Shown: positions 31,840-43,355, numbered from the stretch's first letter. The stretch: DNA of 64,000 bases from Molossus alvarezi (GCA_037176705.1 CM073889.1:101263890-101327889), one strand, 5' to 3'. Made by a program: numbers and translations. The notes: generated by a model not told the origin, from the sequence alone.

Positions 31840-33300
31840 CCCTATGACCAACTTTTCATGAGTCAGGTCAGCTCATGGGCACCTCAAACTTACCATGTCC
31901 AGAACAAAACTTGTCCTCATACCCCTTAGATGGTTGCCCTCAATGTTGTCCCTGTCTCGGTTCCCATGGCACCACCATGTGCCCAGGCTCCTACCCCAGG
32001 CCCTGGGCTGTGTCATCCCAGACGCCTCTCTCCCTCCCTGCCTCCTTCCTCCCCCACCCCCCTGCCTCCATCTCATTCTTCAGCAGTTCTGATGCCTTCC
32101 TGGCCTCCCCCTTTCATCCAGCCCGCCAGTCCATCCTCCACGCTGTGGCCCCTCTTTCTGAAATGCAACTCTGACCACATTACCCTCCCATTGGAATCCC
32201 TCACTGGTTGCCCAGCGACCTCAAGTCAACCTCTAAACTCTTTAGTTGGAAAGATAAAACCTCTGAGGACTCAGCCACCTACTTCTCCATTTTGCCCTCT
32301 GCCCCTCTCATAGGTGGTTCGCAGTTCAGCGACCTCAGCTACCCATGGTCCCATGTGATAAACAAACTTCTTAACTCCCACGGCTGAAATCTTTTTAAAA
32401 GAAAGGGCTTATTAGGCCAATGCTAGCAAAAAAGAAAAAAAAAAAAAGAAACAATAACAAAAAAAAGAAGACCTGTCTTGGGGCACGGAGCCCAAACCCC
32501 CAGTTGCATGGCGAGGTAGGAAAGACTGCATGTCCATTGTCTTGGAGTTTGCAAGCATTTTTATACATCAGGTAGGGGAAGGAGGAAGAAAGATGCAAAT
32601 GGGCTGGAAGAATTCACACTAGCTATAGGCAAAGGGTGGGGGGAAGTGAAGCGGGGCCGAGTCTCAGATGGGAGCGGAGTCCACACCAAGAAGGGCCACC
32701 CCATGGAGTGGCTGTGGGCAGGTCGGGGAGGTGAAGGCCCAGAGCGCAGTGGTGCCTGCTGGGATAATCTCGGAGACAGCCCCTGGAAATTAACCTGAAG
32801 TTCCAGCAGGCGCAGAAATCACGTGAGCAGTCTTTTGTTAGTTGGCCCACAACCATTAGCAGACTAACAGTTGTCTCTCTCTCCACTGATGTAATTTAAC
32901 TTAGATCATCTCAGAATTTTCTCTTTGTCATGGGAAAGCCCCAACCTCTTTCCCACCATGTGCCTTGCTACATCTTTTCCCTCTGTCTGCAACACCTACA
33001 TGATAGACCCCTGCTCATCCTTAATGTAGGATGTTCAACTGTCACCTCCCCCGGGAAGCCTTCCGCCACGCCTCCCTCGACGCCTTCCCAGGCACATTTG
33101 GCACCCCCTCCTCAGTCTTCCCAGAGCATCTGGTGCACCCCTCTGTTCATCACTGGTAGCTAACTGTTCACTTGGCTGTATGTCTCTGTACCCTCAACTA
33201 GGCGGCACTTGCCTTGTTCCAGATGGAGCCCACTGGTTTTTGCACAGTGCTTGGCAAAAGTTTCTTTAATAAACATTGATTGATTGGATGATTGATTAAT
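31840..33300 (+). mobile_element. L2 LINE 3' region, interrupted
   Basis: The L2 3' half is readable in order: 'acctcaaacttaccatgtcc', 'tccatcctccacgctgtggc', 'tgaaatgcaactctgaccac', then after the interruption 'ctgtcacctcccccgggaag', 'cctcaactaggcggcacttg' and 'tttctttaataaacattgat', ending in a TGATT repeat. An LTR-like insert at 32356-32930 splits it. Confidence 0.75.
32356..32930. mobile_element. Possible solo LTR inside L2
   Basis: The insert interrupts recognisable L2. Its ends, tgataaac and ctttgtca, form a short imperfect inverted repeat beginning TG and ending CA, as LTRs do. An A-rich stretch lies near 32430-32470. No convincing TSD was found and the family is unknown. Confidence 0.45.
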
Positions 33301-33986
33301 TAATTAAGTATAAAACAAGATTCCCTGTGAAGGAACTGCAGTCCAGATGGGGAGGAAGTCCAACCATGGATGAGGTGATGGAAGATACTCACGCCAAGAG
33401 CAAATGTGTTTTCCTGAGCACAAAGGGATGTAGGCGCCCACAAAGGGCTGTAGGCGTTTGGAGGGGGAAGCTATTGAGAGAGCTGGAGGGGCTGGGCAGC
33501 TGGAGGTCTCCAGGATGAGGAAGGGGTACATCCATGCACAAACCTGGCCATGGCCTCACCTACACCAGGTTTGTTTTCCTGCAGCAGCACCATTTGAGCG
33601 AGGATCAGTGCCAAAGAGCACCCAGGGTCCCTTCCACATAATTAGCATGTCTCTGGGGGAGGCCGAACCTCACAGTCTGGAATGCAGACAAAGGGGATCT
33701 GTTCCAGTTATGCTAATTGCCGCCTCTCTCCCACAGAGCGTGGGGCTGTTGGAGATGCCAGGAGGCAGCCAGAGCAGATGGGGAATTCCTCTGCTGGCCC
33801 AGCCAGGCCCACACCCAGGGAGGGGCCCTGCCAGCCTTCCTGGGGGAAGCTGGAGGCCCGGCTGATTTCATGTGTCCCCGCAGTCTGTCACTGGGAAGTG
33901 CGATTTGAAGACCAGGCAGCTTCCTACGCAGGAACTTCAAAACTTAAAATTCCACTTTAGAAACAGTGCTTTCTCCTGGAAGCCAC
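33301..33986. other. Intergenic, no feature seen
   Basis: Unique-looking, moderately GC-rich. ORFs here lack motifs. Confidence 0.5.
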
Positions 33987-34214
33987 TTATTATTTTTATT
34001 TAAAAAAAAATTTTTTTTTTTATTGATTTTAGAGAGAGGGGAGGGGAGGGAGAGAGAGAAACATCGATGAGAGAGAACATCGATTGGCCACCTCCTGCAT
34101 GCCCTCCATTGGGGATCAGGCCCACAACCTGGGCATGTGCCCTGACTAGGAATCGAACCGGCGACCTCTTGGTGCATGGGTCCATGCTCAACCACTGAGC
34201 CACACAGGCCAGGC
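33987..34214 (-). mobile_element. Ves SINE, short-tail lineage, with TSD
   Basis: Antisense copy flanked by tggaagccactt on both sides (near 33976 and 34216). Head 'gagccacacaggccaggc'; no terminal hairpin. Confidence 0.93.
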
Positions 34215-34670
34215 ATGGAAGCCACTTTTTAAATGCAAATGACCCTGGAGGAAGTAACATGTTAAGTTCCTAACACCTTAGTATAAATGGGTGAATGTAC
34301 AGCTTTCCCAAGGGACCTGGGAGCCTGGGAACCAGGTGCCTACGCTGTATGTAGAATGAACACAGAGAGGACAGGAGGCTGGACCTTGAATCCACTCCTG
34401 CCACACATGTACCCCCAGTCCCACCCCCGACTCTTGCCCAGCAGCCCACTTCTGAACCGGCCCTTCCTTCTGCCACCATCTGGGCTGAAAACGCGCCCGT
34501 CCTCAGGAGCACCCACCACCCCACTCCAACACTTCCTTCTCCAGAGCTCCCCCCACCATCAGTCACTCCCCGAGGCACAGGCCCCGCTGGGAGCGAACAG
34601 CCCTCAGCTACCCTGTTGCGGTGCCCATCCTTGCTGGGGAAGCATTTGTGGGGCCGAGAGCCTTGCTGTG
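34215..34670. other. Intergenic, GC-rich, no feature seen
   Basis: Long ORFs on both strands reflect C-rich composition. No motif was recognised. Confidence 0.45.
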
Positions 34671-34674
34671 CATG

Positions 34675-34825
34675 GCGCGGTGATTCTCATATCCAGCGTG
34701 CTTCAGAACCACGAGAGCTTGTTTAAACACATCGCTGGGCCCACTCCACTCCACGGTCTCAGTAAGTCTGCTGTGGAGCCTGAGAACGCGCATCTCTAAC
34801 CAGTTCCCAGGCGATGGGGGCAGCT
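34675..34825 (+). mobile_element. MER5A-like hAT fragment
   Basis: 'ggtgattctcatatccagcg', 'gagcttgtttaaacacatcg', 'gctgggcccactcca' and 'catctctaaccagttcccag' follow the MER5A order. Confidence 0.7.
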
Positions 34826-35087
34826 CTCCAACACTCCTCCCCTCCGTCATGCCTGGGCTCACTGCTCTCTGGCTCGTCCATCTGCCGCTGGCCCAACCCG
34901 TCCTACTGTGGGGCCAAAAGACCCATTTGCAGAGCCCGACTTGATTCTCTTGACTGGACCTTTTCTTCCTGGTGAAAAGACCCCAACACTTCTCTTACAT
35001 TCTCTGACATCACACACCTTCCTGGTTTTTCTATCTCCAACCTCTCCTCATTCTCCTCTTACCGGCGTCTGTCCTGAGCAAAGCTGG

Positions 35088-35118
<31 letters not shown>

Positions 35119-35131
35119 TCCCCCCCCCCCC
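35088..35131. repeat. (CT)n followed by poly-C
   Basis: About 30 nt of CT units run into C11. The opposite strand can form purine-rich H-DNA. Confidence 0.9.
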
Positions 35132-36580
35132 GTTTTGTACTCTCACCCCCAGCAGTTTCATCCACTTCCATATCATGAAACTACCGCCTGTCTCTGATTC
35201 CAGCCCAGACAGCTTTCCTGAGCTCCACTTATACTGTCTAGACACTCAGGTGGGCATGTTAGGCCGGCTCCTCCCATCCCCTCCCCCTCCCTCTCTGTCC
35301 CCCATCCCTTTCCCTCTCCCTCTCCTATACTTTAGCCAATGGCATGTTTAGTAACTCCGTCTCCAAATCAGAAACCCCACGTTGTGAGCAGAAGTGTGGA
35401 ATGACTGGGGAGGACATAGAAACTACCCAAGAGCCCACATTTTCTCCCTCCGCCGCCCTGGGAGAGGTTTTGAAAGGAAAGAGGAGGTGGGGAGGGAGAG
35501 AGAGGTGTAGAGAGAGGCGTGAGATAGATCATGTGGAAACCCCGTTCCTGGGTGGTGGCTGACAACAGCAGTTGGGGTCTGGGCAAAGCATCTTAGACAA
35601 AAAAGCGTTTTAGACAAAGCCCGTGACCACAGGGTCTGTAATTTCACACCGTGAGTCTCAGCCCCGGTGTCTTAGTTTCCTCTTCCATTAAAAGGGGGAT
35701 AATTTGTGGATTAAACAGGATGATGGCCTATTACATAGTAGATGTCATGCAAAGGATACTGGATAGATGTCTTTCCCCGTTTCCCCTCCCTCCCTCCTCC
35801 TTCCTGCCTCTTTTTCATGGGAGGTGATTTTCCTTCGACTCAGTGCCAAGGTGGAGATAAGCAATCTTCCCTGCTTTGCGGGACAGATCTTTCTTGTTCT
35901 ACGTTTCCACTTGAATGTAGCCTCTTGGGGATGCAGCATAAAGTGTCCCGTCCACCTTGGGACGGCCTTAGACTTTGTTTCCATGTTCCCTGATTTCACA
36001 ACCTTTTCCACCAATGTCCATCCGCTCTCAGGCCTGGTTGTGTTAGTGAGAGTGAGGGCTTCTGTGGGATTGCCTCCCTGGGATTATTTGTTCTCCTAAA
36101 CGCTGCACTGCGTGTGACTCAGACCCAGGGAGCGGTGAGTGAGTACCATGTCATCGGTTCGCTTGCCAGGGTTCAGCTCAAGCCACACGGAAGCAATGCT
36201 CCTTTTTCTGTGGCCTTAGACTTATCCTAGGTGGAACAAAGTACAACTGAAAGAAACAAAGGCACTGTCTGGTCCTCCCAGCTGTTTTGCCCAGCAGTAC
36301 TGGGCTAGGCCTGATTTTCCAGATCACATTGCAGTGGAGGATAGAACAGTTCAGGCCAACAGAAGGTCCAAGGAAAATAAGACAATGGTTTTGTAACCCC
36401 GGACTTGTCTTCAAGGAGCCCCTGGGTGATGGGTTTTCACATTACCTCTGGCAGGTGAGGTTGGCTGGCAAACATGTTACATAAGAAGGAGAAAGGAGAA
36501 TAGCGTTCACGTTTCCATCATCAAATATTTGTAATGGTTGATTTTGTGAAAATAAACAAGTGCTGGAAAAGAGGTCCTAG
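35132..36580. other. Intergenic, mostly unique, one MIR
   Basis: A sense MIR-like piece is at 35640-35755 ('cttagtttcctcttccatta', 'aaagggggataatttgtgga', 'tacatagtagatgtcatgc'). The rest shows nothing recognisable. Confidence 0.5.
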
Positions 36581-36739
36581 GGAATAATGGAAGTCGACCC
36601 ACCCAAGGTGATCACCTGCGGTGGCCGAGGGCGCCAGCAAGATGCCCAGGCTGTTTGGTCCCTCTCTGGGAGTAGAGATGGCTCGCCCATTTTATGTTCT
36701 GGGCCCAGGGTCTGTCGTGGAGTGAGCGAAGTGTGGCCT

Positions 36740-36831
36740 TCAACAACAGCATCACCAATGTGCGTGGAACCACACTGGAATCCAGCGACTCCAAACTCAG
36801 GGAGGGAATGTGGCATTAGAATCCCAGGGGA
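36740..36831 (+). mobile_element. MER5A-like fragment hosting a Ves
   Basis: 'gcattagaatcccaggggag' and the continuation 'agcttgatgcaca' after the SINE at 37097 fit the MER5A segment 'catcagaatcacctggaggg'. It is short and uncertain. Confidence 0.4.
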
Positions 36832-37082
36832 GCCCTGGCCAGTTTGGCTCAGCGGTTAGAGCATCGGCCTGCGGTCCGGAGAGATCTGGGTTCGGTTCCC
36901 GCTAAGGGCACGTACTTCGGTTGCAGTTTGTCCCCGGCCCTGGTTGGTCGTGCGGGTGGCAGCCACTCGATGTGTCCCTTCATGTCGATGTTTCTCTCTC
37001 TCTCTCCCTTCCTCTCTCTCCCTCCCACTCTACCTGAACAAAAATGGAAAAATGTCCTCGGGTGAGGATAAAAAAAAAAAAA
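36832..37082 (+). mobile_element. Ves SINE with TSD, near-consensus
   Basis: Sense full copy with a perfect 14-bp TSD agaatcccagggga at 36818-36831 and 37083-37096. One of the least diverged copies, hence young. Confidence 0.97.
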
Positions 37083-37119
37083 AGAATCCCAGGGGAGCTT
37101 GATGCACACGCGTGCGCGC

Positions 37120-37149
37120 CCACACACACACACATACACACACACACAC
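37120..37149. repeat. (CA)n microsatellite
   Basis: CA repeat with one TA interruption, preceded by a CGCG-containing alternating purine-pyrimidine run. Confidence 0.9.
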
Positions 37150-39560
37150 TTCCCTACCAATGTGGGTCTGACCTTACGGGGGTTCAGCGGGACATTTGGA
37201 ATTTGTTCTTTTATTGACAATCCCTCCTCCCATGGTCCTGGGGAACACTGGGGAGAAGAAGGAGGAAATGCACCCTGGTGCTGAGGCTTTCTCTGACCCA
37301 GACACCTGCCCTGGGGACTAACAGTTTTGATGTCCGTAGATGCCCACATTATGGGCTGCCCAAAATTCCTCTTGAAAGAAAAGGGCTGAGTTAGCCGGCA
37401 GATGTGTCAGCAAGTGTCAGCCCACGGCAACTGCTCTGTCCTTCGGGTCTGCTCTCTTCTGTGGGAAAGGCATGGGTGATAAAGGACCAGAACTGACAAC
37501 TCCGCTCGCTGCCACTGACGACACACTGCGCACAGAGGAAGAATGCAGAGAAGCGTGGTAGGCACTGCATGGGGAGGGGTGGTTCCCAGGCCCTGGAAGG
37601 AAGGACAGAACTTAGTCATGTAGATGAGAACAGAAGACCTTCCAGGCAGAAGAAAGGAGCAACAGCTTGGTATTTTGCAGCAGGCAGGGGTGTTCTAGGG
37701 CCGTGGAGGGAGGGGGAGAAAATAAATGTTGGCTCTATGCTGATGCCAGGGGGGTAGCAGGCGTGTGAGCCCACATTGGCCATTCCAGGTGTGTCGGGGA
37801 ATCGCTCTGGCAACCAAGACTAGAAAGAGTGGCTTGCTGGGGTGCACGCACCTCTTCCCATGCCCTACAAACAGGCCCAGCCAGGCTGGAGGCCTCGTCC
37901 AGACCGCTCTTGTCTTGCTCTGGGCTCAGAGGTAGCAAGAAAGGCTGGAAAGGCACAGCCATTTGATTTCCTAGGCTTTCTGAGCTAGCCAGGTGGAAGG
38001 CAGCCAGGGAGGCAGCAGCGAGTGACAACCTGCTTGACGGCCTTAGATAGCAGGCAGCAACTAAAGGGAACAATTGGGCAGAAAGAGGGGTGGCAGGTCA
38101 GGGAACATGGGCCAGTGAAATTCTGAACAAGGTCAAGGTCCAATTTGGCACAGTGCTTTATGACCAATTTAAAGCTCGTCCACCGCCCCTGCAGGAGAAG
38201 CCAGGGCTGCCGCAGGAGAAATTTCATTTAAAGACTCCAAGTGCCTGGCACCCGGGCAGGGCTTCAGTCTAGCCCGCGTGTTTATCCCAGTGCCCAGAAG
38301 TCTCATGCCAACTATGGTCCTATTTCTCCCATATCTGGAGCCTACTTGCTTGTAGGGGAAAAAATCCCCAAACTCTTCTTACTTTTCCAATCTGGGGGAG
38401 GATCCTGGAGTGTGCAGTGGGAGGTGGTAGGGTCTAGAAGGTGGCGATCATGTTTATCTTAACTGGGGCTGGAAGAAAGTCATAGGGCATTGGCGTCAAT
38501 GGGAGCCGAAATAATAAAGGGCCAACCTGCAGTATGAGAGGGGGAGTTATGTGCACGATGGCCCATAGTCTGAAGCAGGAATCTGGGAGCGATGAGGATC
38601 CAGCAGGTGGATTCTACAGAAGTGGTAGATTGATATATTCCAGGCATGGTGTTCAATTTGAAAGAAGGCTCCTCTTCGTGCCTCTCTCCTTGGGGTAGGT
38701 ATTTCTCCATCTTTGACTTCACCTGGGTGCTTTAAGAAATATTAATTTCTGGTTACTAACACCCCAGAGATTCTGCTGTGGCAAATCTACAACCTCTGTC
38801 CTTCCCCACAAGTCCCACCACCTCTACCGCCGTTCCCACCACCCCAGTGAAAGGGATGGACGAGCTCTTCCTGTTCATGTACTAAAACCTTTGAGTCGGG
38901 CCCTTTTTACTCCTTTACCTTTAAGTCAGCGCACATTTACTGGGTACCTAGGTGTGGTGAAAACGTGGCCCCACAGCTTAAAGTCTAGTCTGATTTGGTG
39001 TTTGATTTCAGCCTTTCAGAACTGTGAGGAGAGGGAGAATATGGTACAATGTGTTCATGACATCAGGGTTCATGGGGACAATGACCTTCTCACAAGAAGA
39101 TTTGATTGTTGGCACCTTCGAAGGCAAAGCCTGTCGCAATCCTTTGGCTGCTTGTTGGGCTGGGACATCAGGTGTGGGTTAGCTCATACCCGGTGTCCAG
39201 GAGCTGCATGAGCATGCACTCATGCACACAGGCGCACAAGCATGCACACGTGCATGCACTCCTATACCTACTGGAGACACTGAAGGTACATTCAGTGTAC
39301 CCTCCAGCTAAGTAGATGGTCAAATTGACGGAACCCAAGGAGTGCATTTTGAGTGGCAGCCCCACCCAGCACCATTTGCCACTCACTTTGGAAGTGGCTG
39401 GAGTTTTGTGGGGCATATTTAGGGCCCCACCACCACACATCAGAAGTCTCAGCAGCTCCAGGTTCCCACAGCCTGAAGTCCAAAGGTCTTTGGGTGCCAT
39501 CCAGGACACTTTATCATCTGCTCCCAAATATCCTTCCAGCCTCATCTGCTTCTTCTTCAT
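37150..39560. other. Intergenic, unique with weak L2-like pieces
   Basis: L2-like antisense text occurs near 37590-37770 and 38920-39080. No gene, no clear SINE. ORFs up to about 160 codons lack any motif. Confidence 0.45.
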
Positions 39561-39561
39561 T

Positions 39562-39799
39562 TTTAAAATCCTCATCCAAAGACATTTTCCCATTGATTTT
39601 AAGATCGAGTGGGGCAGGGGGTGGGGGATAGAGAGAAACATCGACATGAGAGAGACATATCAATCGGTTGCCTCCTGCACGATCCCGACCAGGGCCAGGA
39701 ACTGAATCACAACCGAGGCATGTGCCCTTGACCGGAATCAAACCTGCGACTCTTTGGCTGCGGGCCAATGTTCCAACCGCTAAGCCAAACCGGCCAGGG
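39562..39799 (-). mobile_element. Ves SINE, diverged
   Basis: Antisense copy ending 'aagccaaaccggccaggg'. Its tail stem reads TCTTT/GAGGA, where every pair is still Watson-Crick or G-U. Confidence 0.9.
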
Positions 39800-40280
39800 T
39801 AGCCCCCTCTGCTTCTTTACTTTTACTCGGATCTTCTCAGACTGACCCTCTCTCTGCCCATCTCACCCCCAACTCACCAGGGATGTCCCACAGATGGCAA
39901 TTGTACCACAGGTGTGGAATACCTGCTTCCTCCTTATACACCTATTAAATTCTACCAGCCCATCTGGGTCCAGTTCTGAGAGACCTTCCTCAGTGGAAGT
40001 GACTTCTCTGCATTTCTCAGGGATAGTACCCAGAACTGTCCTCTCCCATCCTGAGTGCTTGGCATGGCATGAGGAAGCAGCTTGCTGAGATGTAATTGAA
40101 TGAACAAATACACATTGCTGATCCATATCATTGATTTGGCATTCTGCCTTGGTGTGTGTGTGTGTGTGTGTGTTTTCCATGTAATTTGTTTTCTCTTTAA
40201 CTAATTTGTGAGCTCACAGAAGGCACAGACCCTGCCTTTCACTTCTGTCTACGTCACAGCACACAGCACAGAACTTCGTG
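39800..40280 (+). repeat. L2-like 3' fragment
   Basis: 'gtggaatacctgcttcctcc', 'gagagaccttcctcagtgga' and, after a (TG)n run, 'aatttgtgagctcacagaag' resemble L2 sense sequence. Confidence 0.5.
40151..40173. repeat. (TG)n microsatellite
   Basis: Eleven TG units. Confidence 0.95.
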
Positions 40281-40563
40281 CATGAAGGTGTCAGTGACAG
40301 AGGTGTTGTGATGATGAGGATGAGAGATACTCAAAGTGGGTTCCTTCCCTCCCTCTCTGCCTTGCCCTATCTCTGAATCTCTGTCTCTGTCTCGCTTTCT
40401 CTCTTACTCACCTCGACTTTCCTCATCGCTAATCCATCCCAACTCAGATAATCAATGTTCACAGATGAGTGTCTCTCCTTCCACAACTTTCTTTATGTGC
40501 ATAGAAGCATACAAATTCATCCATAGGTTAACTTGTGTGTTGGTTTTAAAATAGGACCGTGTG

Positions 40564-40823
40564 GCCCTGGCCGGTTTGGCTTAGCGGTTAGAGCGTCTGC
40601 CTGAGGTCCGGAGAGGCCTGGGTTCGGTTCCCGCTAAGGGCATGTACCTCGGTTGTAGTTTGTCCCCGGCCCTGGTTGGTCGTGCGGGTGGCAGCCACTC
40701 GATGTGTCCCTTTCACATCGATGTTTCCCTCTCTCTCTCTTCCTCTCTCTCCCTCCCACTCTGTACAAAAAATGGAAAAATGTCCTCGAATGAGGATTAA
40801 AAGAAAAAAATAAATAAAAAAAT
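40564..40823 (+). mobile_element. Ves SINE with 16-bp TSD
   Basis: Sense full copy. Perfect TSD aaaataggaccgtgtg at 40548-40563 and 40824-40839. The right TSD runs straight into a (GT)n tract. Confidence 0.97.
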
Positions 40824-40833
40824 AAAATAGGAC

Positions 40834-40862
40834 CGTGTGTGTGTGTGTGTGTGTGTGTGTGC
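40834..40862. repeat. (GT)n microsatellite grown from a TSD
   Basis: About 13 GT units continue the terminal GTGTG of the right-hand TSD. The left TSD copy has no such run. Confidence 0.92.
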
Positions 40863-40939
40863 ATGTTATTTTTAATTTAGCATGAACATTCCTTCACGTT
40901 AACTGGCATAAATAGAATGCATTTTTAAAAATTTATTTA

Positions 40940-41170
40940 TTATTTTTAATCCTCACCCAACGATATCCTATTTATCTTCAGATACAGTGGGAGGGAGAGA
41001 GAGAGAAACATTGATGTGAGAGGGACACATCAACTGGTTGCCTCCCGCATGACCCCGACCAGGGCTGGGGACGAACCACAACCGAGGCACGTGCCCTTGG
41101 CCAGAATCGAACTAATGACTCATTGGTCTGTGGGCCGACACTCTAACCACTGAGTCAAACCAGCCAGGGC
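40940..41170 (-). mobile_element. Ves SINE with TSD
   Basis: Antisense copy. Imperfect TSD aatagaatgcatttttaaaa / aatataatgcattttaaaa flanks it. Confidence 0.94.
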
Positions 41171-41283
41171 AATATAATGCATTTTAAAATGGCTAAATAC
41201 TATTCCTTGAAATGGCTAAACCACCATTTATTCAACATATTTCTATTGATGGGTTATCAGATTGCTTTCTGTTTTGTGCAGTA

Positions 41284-41834
41284 CAGTAGCCTCCCCTTAT
41301 CCATGGGGGATATGTTCCAAGACCCCCGGTTGAATACTGGAAACTGGGAATAGTACTGAACCCTATGTACACTATGATTTTCTTCCATACGTACATACCT
41401 ATGATAAAGTTTAATTTGTAAATGAGGCCCAGTAAGAGATGAACAATAACAATAATAAAATAGAACAATTATAATAATATACTATAATAAAGGTTATGTG
41501 AATGGCTTTGGGACCATTATTAAGTAAAATAAGGGTTACTTGAATTCATGCACTGAGATACTGTGACGGTTGACCTGGTGACCAAGATAGCAACTAAGTG
41601 ACTAATGGGCGGGGACGTCTATATCCTGGAGACACTGGGCAAAGAAATGGTTCACGTCCTAGGCAGGACACAACGGGACAGTGCGAGATTTCATCACAGC
41701 TACCTGGAAAGGCGCTCGAGTCGAAACTTATGCATTGTTTATTTCTGGAGCTTTTCATTTAATATTTTTACACCGTGGTTGATCGAGGGTAACTGAAACC
41801 TCGGAAAGCAAAACCGCGGGTAAGGGGGACTCTG
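41284..41834. mobile_element. Tigger-like (pogo/Tc1-mariner) DNA transposon, internally deleted
   Basis: The left end is cagtagcctccccttatcc after TA (41282-41283). The right end reads, reversed, cagagtcccccttaccc, an imperfect inverted repeat. Inner text (attaagtaaaataagggtta, gtgacggttgacctggtgac, gggacgtctatatcctggag) fits a Tigger-derived non-autonomous element from memory. It has no transposase ORF. Confidence 0.7.
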
Positions 41835-42980
41835 CATAAACTATGCTTCTGTGCTGACTGCTGACTTAAAGAGGGCGGTCGGGTGAGAGCCCAGCAAGCT
41901 GGGGAGAAGCCTTGTTAGAGGATGGAGGTGTCCTCGCGCTCTCCTCACACCTCCAAACAGGACGGGCGGACTCACCTGCCACATCCCTGGGTGGAGGCAG
42001 TGTGACTCTTCCCCAAGCTGGGAGCCAAGGTAAAGGGAGTCACACTTACTGGAGGCTCTGTGCTTTGTGGACCCTTCTAACGGGCTCTAGAAGCTCCTAA
42101 GGAAGCTCGATCTTTGTGCTCACACAGCTTAAGCATCCTTTCCCTGCACATCTGGGGACCATGGCACCATCTTGGAGACACTGGGAAGATATGTGGGGTA
42201 CATCCAGGCGAGGTGGCCAGTGGTCTGGATTTAGCTTGGGTAAGTCTGGATTTGCTATTTCTTCCCTGGAGATTTGCCCCCCCCCCCACAAGACCCTGAG
42301 ACAAGGGAGACCCAAAAAGTCGCAAGGAGAAGCAAGTCCCAGACACCAAGGCATGGCCACCAATTGAAACGAGGCAGTGCTCAGATCAGATGGTGCTCAC
42401 ATGGACGGTGCAGGCCAGACCTCTTGGCTAGCTTCGTTTTGCTGTGGTTCACATCATTTACATTGCTCCCTGCGTGTGGGCTGGAGCTGTGGTGCCGGAG
42501 CAGTCGGCTCCCCGAGCTGGGCCTGGGCCCGGGCCTGGAAAGGGTCAGGCAGTGGCTGACCACATGTAAACAACCAGCCCACTGAGGACAGTTTCCCACT
42601 CACCTTGCTCCGGACTTCCAGGGCCTATATCTGTGTGTGTTTATGTCTCAGCCCTGTGTGTGAAGTTTCCTTCCTGGGGAGGCCTGTCCTTGGGGGCCAT
42701 GGCCACCTACTCCCCACCTCGTCCCCAGAGGAGGGGCTGGGCAGTCACACCTGAGCCCTTCAGGGCATTGAGAGAGGCAGCCAGGATCTGTCCCCCGGGC
42801 TGGAGCAGTGGTGGTGGTGGTGGGGGGGGGGGGACACTATGTGCTCAGTGGATAATGCCCTCATGGTGTGATTTGAGGGGAGAAAAATTCCCTCTGCCCA
42901 GATACATCTGCGACCCGCCGGCCCCCTCACCATGTTACTCAAAATTCTACAAGGTGTGACTCAGGTGAAAAAAAGCTACA
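41835..42980. other. Intergenic, GC-rich, no gene recognised
   Basis: C10 at 42281 and a (GGT)n/poly-G run near 42810-42834 are the only simple repeats. ORFs around 42097-42585 overlap in all frames, typical of GC-rich non-coding DNA. Confidence 0.5.
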
Positions 42981-42982
42981 CG

Positions 42983-43148
42983 ACCCTGGCCAGTTTGGCT
43001 CAGCGGTTAGAGCATCGACCTGCGGACTAGAGAGACCCGGGTTTGGTTCTCGCTAAGGGCACGTACCTTGGTTGCAGTTTGTCCCCGGCCCACTTGGGGT
43101 CATGTGGGTGGTGACCACTTGATGTTTGGGTGAGGATAAAAAAAAAAA
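42983..43148 (+). mobile_element. Ves SINE with internal deletion
   Basis: Sense copy with head and B box intact. It jumps from 'gaccacttgatg' to 'tttgggtgaggat', losing the CT-rich middle and the 5' stem of the hairpin. TSD-like aaaaagctacac / aaaaagttacac flanks it. Confidence 0.9.
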
Positions 43149-43158
43149 GTTACACATT

Positions 43159-43352
43159 TGGCCAGTGTGGCCCAGTGGTGGAGCATTGACCCATGCACCA
43201 AGAGGCCGCCGGTTTGTTTCCTGGTCAGGGCATGTGCCTGGATTGTGGGCCTGATCCCCAGTGGGGGGCATGCAGGAGGCAGCCAGTCTATGTTCTCTCT
43301 CATTGATGTTTCTCTCTCTCTCTCTCTTACTTCCTCTCTCTCTAAAATCAGT
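43159..43352 (+). mobile_element. Ves SINE, short-tail lineage
   Basis: Sense copy from 'ggccagtgtggcccagtggt' to 'ctctctaaaatca'. It ends without the hairpin. Confidence 0.88.
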
Positions 43353-43355
43353 GGT

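Larger units (their letters stand above)
40430..41280 (-). mobile_element. Old L1M-type fragment, split by two Ves SINEs
   Basis: 'catagaagcatacaaattca', 'tgaacattccttcacgttaa' and 'ggctaaaccaccatttattc' then 'tattgatgggttatcagatt' read as one antisense L1M segment once the Ves copies at 40564 and 40940 are removed. Confidence 0.55.

Noticed and set aside
34287..34799. 170-codon + ORF
   Set aside because: Proline- and leucine-rich from C-rich sequence. It overlaps a MER5A-like fragment at its end and has no motif.
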